Below, one piece after another: positions 8,575-16,524 of a stretch of DNA of 64,000 nt; position 1 is the first letter of the stretch; every line of letters starts with the position of its first letter. The DNA lies in contig NZ_BLAD01000071.1 in assembly GCF_009687845.1 (NCBI RefSeq), positions 1 to 64,000 of the forward strand, given 5' to 3'. Source of the stretch: Acrocarpospora corrugata (GTDB taxonomy: Bacteria; Actinomycetota; Actinomycetes; Streptosporangiales; Streptosporangiaceae). The translations under genes were made by a program, and so were the position numbers. The notes below the pieces were generated by a model. The model was not told the DNA's origin, made no database searches, and worked only from the letters and a program-made list of their open reading frames with translations.

Positions 8575-9443
8575 CCCGCCCCCGGCGCCCGCTCCGTCCG
8601 CTCCGGGCGCTCCTACACCTGTTCCTGGGCGTGGTGGCCCTCGGCTGGCTCATCCCGCTCGTGCTCGCCGTGTACGCCTCGCTCCGCCCGTACGACGAGA
8701 CGGCCCGCCTGGGGTACTTCTCGCTGCCGGAATCGCTGACCTTCGGCTACTACGCCGAAGCCTGGACCCAGGCCGAACTGCCCAGGTACTACCTGAACAC
8801 CCTGATCATCGTCGTCCCCGGCGTCACGATCACCCTGCTGCTCGCCTCCTTCACCGCGTTCGCGATCGCCCGCCTGCGCATCCCCGGCCGCAAGGTCCTG
8901 CTGGTGGTGTTCACCGCCGGGAACCTGCTCCCGCCGCAGGTGCTGATCACCCCGCTGTACACCATGTACACCTGGATCGAGCTGCCCGCCTGGCTCTCGG
9001 ACTCCCTCTCCCTGTACGACTCCTACCTGGGCCTGATCCTCATCCACGTCGGCTTCCAGTTCGGATTCTGCACGTTCGTGCTGGCCAACTTCATGCGGAC
9101 GATCCCGGTGGAGATCGGCGAGGCCGCGCTGGTGGACGGCGCGAGCGTCTGGCGGCGCTACTGGCAGCTCACCCTGCCGCTGTGCCGCCCGGCCCTGGCC
9201 GCGCTCGGCACGCTGCAGTTCACCTGGATGTACAACGACTTCCTGTGGGCCCTGGTGCTGATGTCCTCCGGCGACAAGCTGCCGGTCACCTCGGCGCTGA
9301 ACAATCTGCGCGGTCAGTTCTTCACCGACTACAACCTGCTGGCGGCGGGTTCCGTGCTGGTCGCCCTGCCGACGCTGATCGTCTTCCAGCTGCTGCACAA
9401 ACACTTCGTGGCCGGGCTCACACTCGGCTCCACAAAAGGCTGA
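8571..9443 (+). CDS. ABC sugar transporter permease, MalG type
   Basis: The 290-residue second permease begins with GTG in a GTGA overlap with the preceding stop. It has six predicted transmembrane segments and the EAA motif EAALVDGASVWRRYW. It completes the binding protein, MalF-type and MalG-type set and ends directly in a strong hairpin. It should form the translocation pore with its upstream partner and import the sugars cut by the divergently encoded galactosidases. Confidence 0.9.
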   Translation: MTRPRRPLRPLRALLHLFLGVVALGWLIPLVLAVYASLRPYDETARLGYFSLPESLTFGYYAEAWTQAELPRYYLNTLIIVVPGVTITLLLASFTAFAIARLRIPGRKVLLVVFTAGNLLPPQVLITPLYTMYTWIELPAWLSDSLSLYDSYLGLILIHVGFQFGFCTFVLANFMRTIPVEIGEAALVDGASVWRRYWQLTLPLCRPALAALGTLQFTWMYNDFLWALVLMSSGDKLPVTSALNNLRGQFFTDYNLLAAGSVLVALPTLIVFQLLHKHFVAGLTLGSTKG

Positions 9444-9474
9444 AGGGCACCCGCCCCTGGTCGGATGCCCTTCA
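9441..9474. terminator. Hairpin between convergent genes
   Basis: TGAAGGGCA at 9441-9449 and TGCCCTTCA at 9466-9474 form a perfect 9-bp stem with a 16-base loop. The left arm contains the stop codon of the MalG-type permease. It lies between convergent genes and probably ends transcription from both sides. Confidence 0.7.
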
Positions 9475-9484
9475 TTCTCGCTGG

Positions 9485-10069
9485 TCAGGCGTTTGGCGCA
9501 CGCCACATCGGATACATCACCGGTCCATCCGGCAGCCGGAGCAGTTCCGGCATGTCCACATACCCGTGCCGGAGGTAGAGCCGCCGGCTCGCCTCGCTGC
9601 TGGCCTCCAGGTAGGCGGGCATGCCCTCGGCGTCCAGCCGCTGGTGGTGCTCCCGGAGCAGCCGGCTGCCGAGCCCCCGGCCCATCCGCCCGTTCACCAG
9701 CGCGATGAACGCCAGGTAGTGGTGCGGCTCGTGCGGGTGCAGCTTCTCCATCTGCTCGCCGAGGATGCCGAAGCGCCCGGCGTGCTCCCCCGCGAACGAG
9801 GCCACCGCCTCATCATGTCCGGGAATATCGGGAAAAGGTGCGGTGAACCAGACCGCGACTCCGGCCAGCTCCCCCGACTCGTAGATGCCGTAGACATCGC
9901 CGTGTTCGAGGGCGTGAGCCGCGTGCAGGGTGAAGAAGGCCCGCTGGATCGGCGGGCGGTCCTCCACCCGCGGGATCATCCAGGTCGAGATGGCGTCCAT
10001 CCGGAAGGTGTCGGCGATGACGCCGCCGACCACGGCCGCGTCCGTCATCCGGGTGATCTCGGCGGTCAC
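9485..10069 (-). CDS. GNAT-family N-acetyltransferase
   Basis: A 194-residue protein starting at GTG 10069, in a GTGA overlap with the stop of the APC permease. The acetyl-CoA loop appears as NGRMGRGLGSRLL, followed by PAYLEASSEASRRLYLRHGY, the usual GNAT motif A and B order. The substrate is unknown. Coupling to an amino acid or amine transporter suggests acetylation of the transported compound or a related amine. Confidence 0.85.
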   Translation of the reverse strand: MTAEITRMTDAAVVGGVIADTFRMDAISTWMIPRVEDRPPIQRAFFTLHAAHALEHGDVYGIYESGELAGVAVWFTAPFPDIPGHDEAVASFAGEHAGRFGILGEQMEKLHPHEPHHYLAFIALVNGRMGRGLGSRLLREHHQRLDAEGMPAYLEASSEASRRLYLRHGYVDMPELLRLPDGPVMYPMWRAPNA

Positions 10070-11538
10070 TTGGTGGCTCCGGTGACCGCCCTGGCGCCCA
10101 GGCCGATGTTGGCGTACACCTCCGGCTTGGTGGCCTTGAGCACGCGCGCCCAGATGACCCCGAAGATGATGGCGACCACGAAGATACCCGGCAGCACCCA
10201 GCGGATCGGCTCGTCCGGCGCGACCCCGAGGACCGTGTCGAAGTTGACCAGCGTCAGGCCGATGATCGTGCACAGCGCCAGCGCCGCCAGCGCCGGAGCG
10301 ATCTTCGTCCGCCAGGCCGTCTCGCCGCCAGGACGGCGGGCGAAGAACGCGATCACCGCGATCGAGGTGACCGTGAGCAGGGTCAGCAGGCCGAGGCCGC
10401 CGAACGCGCCGAAGGTGAAGAACAGCTTGGTCAGCGGGTCCAGGCCGAGCACCGCGTAGATCACGATCACGATCAGGCCCAGCGCCGTCTGCAGCAGCGA
10501 ACCGGCCACCGGCGCGCTGGTCCTGGCCGACGTGCGGCCGAACAGCGACGGCAGCACGTTCTCCCGGCCCAGGGCGAAGATGTAGCGGGCGGTGGTGTTG
10601 TGGAAGGCGATCATGCAGGCGATGCTGCTGGTCACGAAGAGCACCGAGCCGACCGTGGCGACCGCCGAACCCATGTGGGTGGCCGCCTGGTTGAAGAAGA
10701 GCATGGTGCCCTGCTCGGTGGAGGCCTTGACGATCCCGTCCACGCCGGTCGGCACGGTCTGCGCCCAGGCCGAGAACGCGTACAGGATCGCGATGATCGC
10801 GATGCCCGCGTAGGTGGCGATGGGCACAGTCCTGTTGCGGTCCTTGGACTCCTCCGCGAAGACCACCGACGACTCGATGCCGGCGAACCCGGCGACCACC
10901 GTGGCCAGCGCGGCGCCGACACCAGGGACGATCAGGGCGCTCGGCGAGAAACCCTCGAAGCTGACGCCGCTGGGCCCCGCGTTGAACAGGTTGGCGATGT
11001 CGAAGACGAGGACGACCGCGATCTCAGCGACCAGCAGGACCGAGAGGACCCGGCCGTTGACATCCACCCGCAGCACGCCGAGCACGCCGGTCAGCGCCCA
11101 GGTCGCCAGCGCGATCACCCACCAGGCGGGCGAACTCCCGAACCAGTCGATCAGCAGCGGCTCGGCGGCCAGTCCGATGATCCCGTAGAGCCCCAGTTGC
11201 AGGGCGTTGTAGGCGAGCAGCGCCACCCAGGCGGTCGCCACCCCCGAAGTCCGGCCGAGCCCCTGCGCGGCGTAGGCGTAGAAGGCCCCCGCGTTCACCA
11301 CGTGCCGGGCCATCGTCACGTACCCGACCGCGAAGAGCGCGAAGATCGCGCCCAGCAGCAGGAACGCCAGCGGCACGCCGATGACGCCCGTCACGGTGTA
11401 CGCGGTCGGCACCGAGCCGGCCACCACCATCAGGGGCGCCGCCGCCGAGACGACGAAGAACACGACAGACGGCACACCGAGCCGGTCCTGGGCCAGTGCG
11501 GCGGATACCGCGCTCGGTCTTGACTGTGTGAGGGACAT
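10066..11538 (-). CDS. APC-superfamily amino acid/amine permease
   Basis: The 490-residue membrane protein has about twelve hydrophobic segments. It begins MSLTQSRPSAVSAAL with the first helix VFFVVSAAAPLMVVAGS. The glycine-rich segment and FAGIESSVVFAEESKDRNRTVP are typical of the APC family of proton-coupled amino acid transporters. ATG 11538 is preferred over an upstream in-frame start at 11631 because CGGAG lies about eight bases before it and the extra N-terminus looks non-coding. It shares an operon with the GNAT gene and follows a TetR-like gene after 295 bp. Confidence 0.88.
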   Translation of the reverse strand: MSLTQSRPSAVSAALAQDRLGVPSVVFFVVSAAAPLMVVAGSVPTAYTVTGVIGVPLAFLLLGAIFALFAVGYVTMARHVVNAGAFYAYAAQGLGRTSGVATAWVALLAYNALQLGLYGIIGLAAEPLLIDWFGSSPAWWVIALATWALTGVLGVLRVDVNGRVLSVLLVAEIAVVLVFDIANLFNAGPSGVSFEGFSPSALIVPGVGAALATVVAGFAGIESSVVFAEESKDRNRTVPIATYAGIAIIAILYAFSAWAQTVPTGVDGIVKASTEQGTMLFFNQAATHMGSAVATVGSVLFVTSSIACMIAFHNTTARYIFALGRENVLPSLFGRTSARTSAPVAGSLLQTALGLIVIVIYAVLGLDPLTKLFFTFGAFGGLGLLTLLTVTSIAVIAFFARRPGGETAWRTKIAPALAALALCTIIGLTLVNFDTVLGVAPDEPIRWVLPGIFVVAIIFGVIWARVLKATKPEVYANIGLGARAVTGATK

Positions 11539-11646
11539 CCAGAACTCCGTGAATATTGGGGGGTAAGAGGCGATGTTTCTGGAGCGCCCGCGAATCGTGG
11601 GGGATGGTGGTTGACGCGGGATGGGGCACACGAGCCATGACGAAGA

Positions 11647-11670
11647 GCCGATCGTCAGCCGACGATCGGC
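11647..11670. promoter_or_regulatory. Perfect inverted repeat upstream of the APC permease
   Basis: GCCGATCGTC, four bases, then GACGATCGGC forms a perfect 10-bp dyad about 110 bp before the permease start. A second short dyad GAAGA/TCTTC follows it. In the gap between the TetR gene and the permease this is the best candidate operator. The rest of 11539-11833 is relatively AT-rich promoter-like sequence without a gene. Confidence 0.5.
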
Positions 11671-11833
11671 GAAGAAGATCCTCTTCAGTCACGAACGGCG
11701 ATGCTATAGGCGAAATGCTAAATTTGTCATTAGACACAGCAAATTCTATTTGCACGCCTATGTAGGGCCGCTGTACCGGAATGTGGTGGCCACGCACAAG
11801 AGAAACAGAGCGCCATCGCCCCGCGACACAATG

Positions 11834-12457
11834 TCATTCAGGCAGGGCGAGTACGCGCTGGGTTAGCAGATGCAGGTGTTTGCGGAAGCGGGCCAGTTCC
11901 TCCACCGAGTCCGGTCCCACCCGCTCGCCCTCGCCGTCCAGGACGCCGCCCTGCACGAAACCGTGCACGCACCAGACGAGGGTCCACACGCAGTACTCCA
12001 GATCGACGCCCTCGCTGATGAAGCCCGCGCTCATCGACTGCTCCAGGACCCGCGTGGTCATGATGATCAGCGGCTGGGAGAACTGGCGCTCCAGGCCGGT
12101 GAGGTCGGCGGCGTCGTAGAGCCAGCGGTGGATCCACAGGGCCGGGAACTCGGGGTGGGCGACGCAGAAGTCCAGATACCGGTCCACGATGGTGTGCACG
12201 CCCGCCGACGCCTCGGCCGCGTCGCCGATCACGAGCCCCCTGATCGCGGGGGTCATGGCCTCGCACTCGATCCGGTAGGCGCGCTCGATGACCGCGAGGT
12301 AGAGGTCGCGCTTGTCCCCCGTGAAACCGACCGAGACCGGGTCGATGCCGAGCGCGTCGTAGATCTGCCTGAGGGTGGTCGAGTCGTACCCGAGCGCGGC
12401 GAACAGTCTCGTCGCGCCCTGTAGAAGCGTCTCCATTTGCGGCTCTTCGTCGATCAT
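11834..12457 (-). CDS. TetR-family transcriptional regulator
   Basis: A 207-residue protein starting at ATG 12457 behind GGAGG. The N-terminal 50 residues form the helix-turn-helix (GATRLFAALGYDSTTLRQIY then DALGIDPV); the rest is an all-helical ligand and dimer domain. It is transcribed toward the permease and GNAT genes and probably controls them through the dyad at 11647-11670. The ligand is unknown. Confidence 0.85.
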   Translation of the reverse strand: MIDEEPQMETLLQGATRLFAALGYDSTTLRQIYDALGIDPVSVGFTGDKRDLYLAVIERAYRIECEAMTPAIRGLVIGDAAEASAGVHTIVDRYLDFCVAHPEFPALWIHRWLYDAADLTGLERQFSQPLIIMTTRVLEQSMSAGFISEGVDLEYCVWTLVWCVHGFVQGGVLDGEGERVGPDSVEELARFRKHLHLLTQRVLALPE

Positions 12458-12659
12458 CCTGCCTCCAGTCCACCACCCAAGCGGTCACGCCACGGCAAAC
12501 CGGCACCCTCCGGGTCATCAACCCTCGTTCCCCCGACCCGGCGTGGCCTCGATTCGGGGTTCCGCTTGGGAGTTCGCCGCTGCTCTTGGGGGACGAAGGG
12601 AGATCTTAAGGGCGTTTTGGGGTGTTTCATTTGCTCTGTCATGGTGTGGTGGGTAGAGT

Positions 12660-12840
12660 CCGTTTGTTACTGAGCGGTGACCTCCCCACGGGAGCCGCTT
12701 GGTGCCGAGTCCGGCAGAGCCGTACCAGCCCTGCCGGAGCCGGGACCCGCAGCCGGACGCGTCCGATGCGTCCTCGCGCGGCGAGGCCTCCCCGGTAGGC
12801 AAGCCCCGTGCCCCCTTGGCCCGATCGGAGCGCACGCGGC
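12660..12840 (+). ncRNA. Probable ydaO-type c-di-AMP riboswitch
   Basis: The leader before the double-psi barrel gene is highly structured. It shows CCACGGGAGCCGC near 12686, a stem around GGTGCCGAGTCCGG, a second around CCCTGCCGGAGCCGGGACCC, and CCCCGGTAGGCAAGCC near 12794. This order of GGGAGC, GCCGA, GGACCC and CGGTAGGC elements resembles actinomycete ydaO leaders. Those are known upstream of cell-wall lytic genes such as rpfA and respond to c-di-AMP. The match is by eye, so alignment to the Rfam ydaO-yuaA model is needed. 12458-12659 shows no gene. Confidence 0.6.
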
Positions 12841-12870
12841 GACCCCTGTCGTCTCATGGAAGACCCCTTC

Positions 12871-13674
12871 ATGAACCGCATCTCAGACCTGTTCAAGCAC
12901 CCTGCCCTGCGCGAGTTCGCGGACAATGTCAAGAACGCGGACCTTCGCGAGCGGCTCCGCGACACCGATTGGCGTGAACTCGCCAACCGGCTCAGGACCG
13001 CCGACTGGCGCGCCATCGCCGACCGGCTCAAGACCGCCGATCCCCTCGGGATCGCCGACCCGCTCGCGAACCTCTCCCGCCCCCGGAACGCCCGCGGCAC
13101 CGCCGCCATCGCCGCCGCCGCCGGCCTCGCCGTGATCGGCGTCTCCGCCCTCGGCGTCGCCGCCAACGTCCCGGCCTCCCATCCCGCGTACGCCAAGAGC
13201 TCCACCCACGTCGCGAAGACCGGAAAACTCGCCGAGGCCGCCAAGTCCGGCGCCGCCGTCAAGGCCCTGCACCAGGGCCGGACCATCGCGTCCTACTTCT
13301 GGGACGACGCCTCCGGCCGGGCCGGCGACACCGGCATGCCCGCCATCGGCAAGCCCATGCAGCGCGGCCTCGCCGCCAGCCCCAGCTGGCCCCTCGGCAC
13401 CGAGGGCTACGTGACCTACAAGGGCAAGACGGCCAAGTTCTTCATCGGCGACCGCGGCCCCGGCAAGCCGTCCGAGCGCGGCATCATGCTCGACCTGGAC
13501 GCCAAGACCTTCGCCGACCTGACCCAGGGCGACTTCGACCCGATCACCCTGATGGTCAAGAACAACGGCGGCCACGGGCACATCGACATCACGTACAAGA
13601 TCACCAAATGGGGCCCCGGCGTGGGCAAGAAGGGCGCTCCCGTCCCGTTCTCCCACGGCGCCTGGAACGACTGA
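12871..13674 (+). CDS. Cell-wall protein with double-psi beta-barrel (RlpA/3D-like) domain
   Basis: A 267-residue protein from ATG 12871; GGAAGA seven bases before decides this start over ATG 12856. Residues 5-75 contain four or five helical repeats of about 15 residues built on DWRAIADRLKTAD, then a transmembrane or signal segment (AAIAAAAGLAVIGVSALGVA). The exported part ends in a barrel domain with KFFIGDRGPGKPSERGIMLD and TFADL, like RlpA-type or resuscitation-factor-associated domains. The putative riboswitch upstream would tie it to c-di-AMP and envelope growth. The cytoplasmic helical repeats are unusual for this family. Confidence 0.8.
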   Translation: MNRISDLFKHPALREFADNVKNADLRERLRDTDWRELANRLRTADWRAIADRLKTADPLGIADPLANLSRPRNARGTAAIAAAAGLAVIGVSALGVAANVPASHPAYAKSSTHVAKTGKLAEAAKSGAAVKALHQGRTIASYFWDDASGRAGDTGMPAIGKPMQRGLAASPSWPLGTEGYVTYKGKTAKFFIGDRGPGKPSERGIMLDLDAKTFADLTQGDFDPITLMVKNNGGHGHIDITYKITKWGPGVGKKGAPVPFSHGAWND

Positions 13675-13742
13675 CCCCACCCCACCGGCGATCCGCGCCG
13701 ATGTGCGGCCACCTCCCGGGGCTGCTATCGTTACGGACGCAA

Positions 13743-13816
13743 GCGCCGCTAGCTCAGTTGGTTAGAGCAGCTGACTCTTAATCAGCGGGTCCGGGGTTCG
13801 AGTCCCTGGCGGCGCA
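13743..13816 (+). tRNA. tRNA-Lys (anticodon CTT)
   Basis: The 74-base cloverleaf has acceptor arms GCGCCGC and GCGGCGC, a D arm (TAGCTCAGTTGGTTAGAGC), anticodon stem GCTGA/TCAGC with loop CTCTTAA giving anticodon CTT, and T arm GGGTTCGAGTCCC-like bases. The following bases are CCCA, so a perfect CCA is not encoded. Part of its 3' half is duplicated at 48276-48301. Confidence 0.95.
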
Positions 13817-13823
13817 CCCAAGA

Positions 13824-13860
13824 AGAAACCCCAGCTCACCTGCCGTGAGCTGGGGTTTCT
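13824..13860 (+). terminator. Rho-independent terminator of tRNA-Lys
   Basis: A perfect 16-bp stem starting AGAAACCCCAGCTCAC, with a 5-base loop, is followed by a T-rich run (TTTCTTTGTTT). It starts eight bases after the tRNA. Close relatives of this hairpin recur at 23428 and 48312, and its right arm recurs at 49954. Confidence 0.9.
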
Positions 13861-13983
13861 TTGTTTCGTGATCGACTTTGCCAGGCCAGATCGGGTTCCT
13901 GCGGGCGTTTTCGATCTTCGGTGTGCTCCGGGTGTGCTCGAGCGCATCGATGTCGCATTCCCGAGATCATTGATCTTCACGCC

Positions 13984-14433
13984 TCAGAGCAGCAGGTCGA
14001 AGACGCGTATCGTGCGCTCCCACTGCTCAGTCGCGGGGTTCTTCACATCCGGATCCACGATCTTGAAAGTCTGAGCCAGTGCCACTGACAGGCCGCCGAC
14101 GATCTCGGGCAAGCGGCCGACGGTCTGCTCGCCGACCGACAGGTCGAGCGGAGGCAGCGCGGCGAGCTGCTCCAGAATGGGTTTCAGCTCGATATCCTCA
14201 TCGAGGAGGCGGAACCGGTGGATGTTCTCCTGAAGGCCCTTGGTGAGGGGTAGATCCCAGGGTTCGATGATGTCGCGACGGTTCGCCTTGGCGTGGGCCT
14301 GGCCGATCACCAGAAGGTCGTAGACCTTGTCGTTCACGAAGCCGCTGTAGCGCCGGAGGTCGTTCTTGTCGACGTCGACACCTGCGGCGCTGCGGAAGAA
14401 GCGTTGGAATCTTGACACCGCCATGAGAACCAT
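13984..14433 (-). CDS. DUF1931 histone-fold protein
   Basis: The 149-residue protein begins MVLMAVSRFQRFFRSAAGVD, with AAGGAG about eight bases upstream of ATG 14433. The sequence (DLRRYSGFVNDKVYDLLVIG, then RRDIIEPWDLPLTKGLQE) matches the DUF1931 family, whose known structures carry two fused archaeal-histone-like folds. Its cellular role is not established; DNA or metal binding has been considered. It stands alone between the tRNA and a degraded reductase gene. The identification is from memory of the family. Confidence 0.8.
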   Translation of the reverse strand: MVLMAVSRFQRFFRSAAGVDVDKNDLRRYSGFVNDKVYDLLVIGQAHAKANRRDIIEPWDLPLTKGLQENIHRFRLLDEDIELKPILEQLAALPPLDLSVGEQTVGRLPEIVGGLSVALAQTFKIVDPDVKNPATEQWERTIRVFDLLL

Positions 14434-14460
14434 GGAGGTCTCCTTCCTTCCGGCCTGGAA

Positions 14461-15010
14461 TCATTCTCCAGCCTGGAGGTAGTCGTGGATCAGCTGTACG
14501 GCCATGGCGCCCTCACCGACCGCCGAGGCCACCCGCTTGACCGACCCGCTCCGCACGTCCCCGGCCGCGAACACGCCCGCCCTGCTCGTCTCCAGCGGGT
14601 ACGGCCGGCCGGCGGAGTCGGGCGCGCCTTGCTTGCCGGACCCGGTGGCGTCCGCGCCCGTCAGTATGTAGCTGTTCCTGGACAGCGCGTCCTCCCGCAC
14701 GAGCAGCCGGACGCAGGCGGCGTGCCGGGCCAGGAATAGGCTGGCCTGGCCGGCCGAGTTGCCTCCTCCCACGACGATGATCGGGCCGCTCGCACATCTG
14801 GGCCTCGAACATGGTCGCCGCGTAGTAGACGCTCGTGGGCGCCAACCGTTCCAGGTTCTGGACGTCGAGCCTGCGGTAGCGGACGCCGGTCGCGATGATC
14901 AGGCTGCGGGCGTGGATCGTGCCGCCCTCTCCTACGGTGACGATGTGATCGCCCGCGTTCAGGTGCAGTCCGCATGCCTGTGCGGGGACGCAGAAACCGG
15001 GTCCCGAGAT
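14461..15010 (-). pseudogene. Thioredoxin-reductase-like FAD oxidoreductase, degraded
   Basis: Two frames together encode the back half of a TrxB-like protein. From about 15010 one frame reads IHARSLIIATGVRYRRL and YYAATMFEAQMC. Near 14790 sense moves to another frame with PIIVVGGGNSAGQASLFLAR, the NAD-binding glycine motif. It then jumps from VRLLVRED to RPYPLETSRAGVFAAGDVRSG, skipping roughly 60-80 residues normally present, and ends QLIHDYL. The 5' half with the first FAD motif is missing. Truncation, frameshift and internal deletion mark a pseudogene. Confidence 0.8.
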
Positions 15011-15192
15011 CCTCGACGCGCGGGAAGCCCAGCCGGGCGAGCACGGCCACCGCCTGGTCGCGGACGGCGCGGACGCCTTCGATGAGCCGCTGTTCCTGGC
15101 CATCCTGACCGTGTTCGCCCGTCCCCCGCTCGCCAAGCGCTCTTTGCCCTTCCATGACCGGCGCTTGGGCGGATCCCGGGAAGGGAGATGCC

Positions 15193-15605
15193 ATGGACAC
15201 AGTACGGGTGGGCCGCACGGAGCTCCAGGTCAGCCCGATCTGTTCCGGCACCTGGCAGTTCGGCGGCGACTGGGACGAGGTAGGCGAGTGCGCCACCGTC
15301 GCGGCCAGCGATCTGGGTATGCCGACGTACGGCCTCAGCGGCGGGTCCGATGAACACACCGCGTTCCCGGTCGGCCACTGGCGCTCGCGCAGCCCCGAGT
15401 TCACCGGCGTGGGCTTCCGCCGCGACCTCGCAATGGTGGCCGAGCTGAGCCGCTTCGCCGAACGACCCGGCACGACGATCGGTCGGTTCGCGGTGGCATG
15501 GGTGTCGTCCGAACCCGGCCGTCCAGGTCGCCACCGTGCTGCGGAGTTTGACGCCATCGTGTCCGGCACCGCGCCGGTGACCGGGCCCACGCCGGAGGGC
15601 GTGTG
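15193..15605 (+). pseudogene. Aldo/keto reductase, internally deleted
   Basis: It starts at ATG 15193 behind GGGAGATG. The first 30 residues (VRVGRTELQVSPICSGTWQF) are a proper AKR N-terminus. The sequence then jumps to a C-terminal part (FPVGHWRSRSPEF, IGRFAVAWV). The catalytic Asp-Tyr-Lys-His region is lost; a full enzyme has about 320 residues against 137 here. Near 15510 NPAVQVATV appears in a neighbouring frame, so there is a frameshift as well. The stop overlaps the next start as TGATG. Confidence 0.75.
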
Positions 15606-16460
15606 ATGACGGCCGTCTCCGTACTCGGAACCGGCCTGATGGGCTCGGCGATGGCCCGGCACATGGCCGGACAGGGCCTGGACGTGCGCGCCTGGAACCG
15701 GACAGCGGACAAGGCGCTGGCTCTGCGTCCTGACGGGGTGCATCCGGCGGCGAGCGTCGAGGAGGCCGTGCGCGGCGCGGACGCGGTCATCACCATGGTG
15801 CCCACCGGTGACGTGGTCGCCTCGCTGGCGGCCCGATTCCTGCCCGCGATGCCCGCCGAGGCCGTCTGGCTGCAGATGAGCACGGTGGGCGGCGCCTGGA
15901 CCGACCGGCTCCTCCGGCTGGCGGCGGACGCCGGCCGCAGGATGCTCGACGCACCGGTCTCGGGCAGCAGCCAACCGGCCGAGCAGGGCGAGCTGGTCCT
16001 GATCGTCTCGGGGGCGTCGCAGGTGCTGGAGCGGGCCAGGCCCGTCCTGGACGTGCTCGGCTCCCACGTGGCACACGTCGGGACGGCCGGGGAGGCGTCT
16101 CGGGTCAAGGTGATCGTCAACAGCTGGATGACGGCCTCGGTCGTGGCCATGGCCGACACGATGCTGGCTTGTGAGCAGCTGGACCTGGATCCCGTTCACG
16201 TCCTGCGGGTGCTGGAGGACGGGCCGCTGGGCATGCCGTACGCGCTGCAGAAGGCCGGCGAGATCCGCGCCCGCGCCTACCCGGCCGGGTTCCCGCTCAG
16301 CCTCGCGCTCAAGGACCTTGGCCTGCTGGCCGAGGAGCGCGACCGGCCATCCCGCCTGAGCGACACGGTGCGGGAGATGGTACGGCGGGCCGTCGAGGCC
16401 GGCCACGGCCGCGAGGACGTGGCCGCCGTGGCCGAACTCCTGCGCCGGGAACTACTCTGA
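15606..16460 (+). CDS. NAD(P)-dependent beta-hydroxyacid dehydrogenase family protein
   Basis: A 284-residue protein from ATG 15606 (GTG 15603 is possible). VSVLGTGLMGSAMARHM is the Rossmann dinucleotide motif; DAPVSGSSQPAEQGEL is the substrate loop of 3-hydroxyisobutyrate and 6-phosphogluconate dehydrogenase relatives; RVKVIVNSWM carries the catalytic Lys region. It should reduce or oxidise a small beta-hydroxy acid or aldehyde, and the substrate is not deducible. It overlaps the end of the degraded AKR gene and looks intact. Confidence 0.87.
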   Translation: MTAVSVLGTGLMGSAMARHMAGQGLDVRAWNRTADKALALRPDGVHPAASVEEAVRGADAVITMVPTGDVVASLAARFLPAMPAEAVWLQMSTVGGAWTDRLLRLAADAGRRMLDAPVSGSSQPAEQGELVLIVSGASQVLERARPVLDVLGSHVAHVGTAGEASRVKVIVNSWMTASVVAMADTMLACEQLDLDPVHVLRVLEDGPLGMPYALQKAGEIRARAYPAGFPLSLALKDLGLLAEERDRPSRLSDTVREMVRRAVEAGHGREDVAAVAELLRRELL

Positions 16461-16524
16461 AGCCTCCATCCGCGCCCGGTCCAAACGCTCTGAGGCCGCG
16501 GTGACCCGTGGGCGGTATCGGCTT

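Noticed and set aside
8613-9506. Minus-strand open frame of 297 codons opposite the MalG-type permease
   Set aside because: Gln/Glu/Gly-rich shadow frame on the non-coding strand.
13762-13980. Minus-strand open frame reading GTRTPDPLIKSQLL
   Set aside because: It is the antisense of tRNA-Lys and its terminator; this peptide is a well-known spurious product of tRNA regions. The same applies at 48197-48427.
14661-16406. Long minus-strand open frame of 581 codons
   Set aside because: It is Arg/Pro/Gly-rich, lies opposite the clear dehydrogenase gene at 15606-16460, and has no family resemblance apart from the reductase debris at its end.
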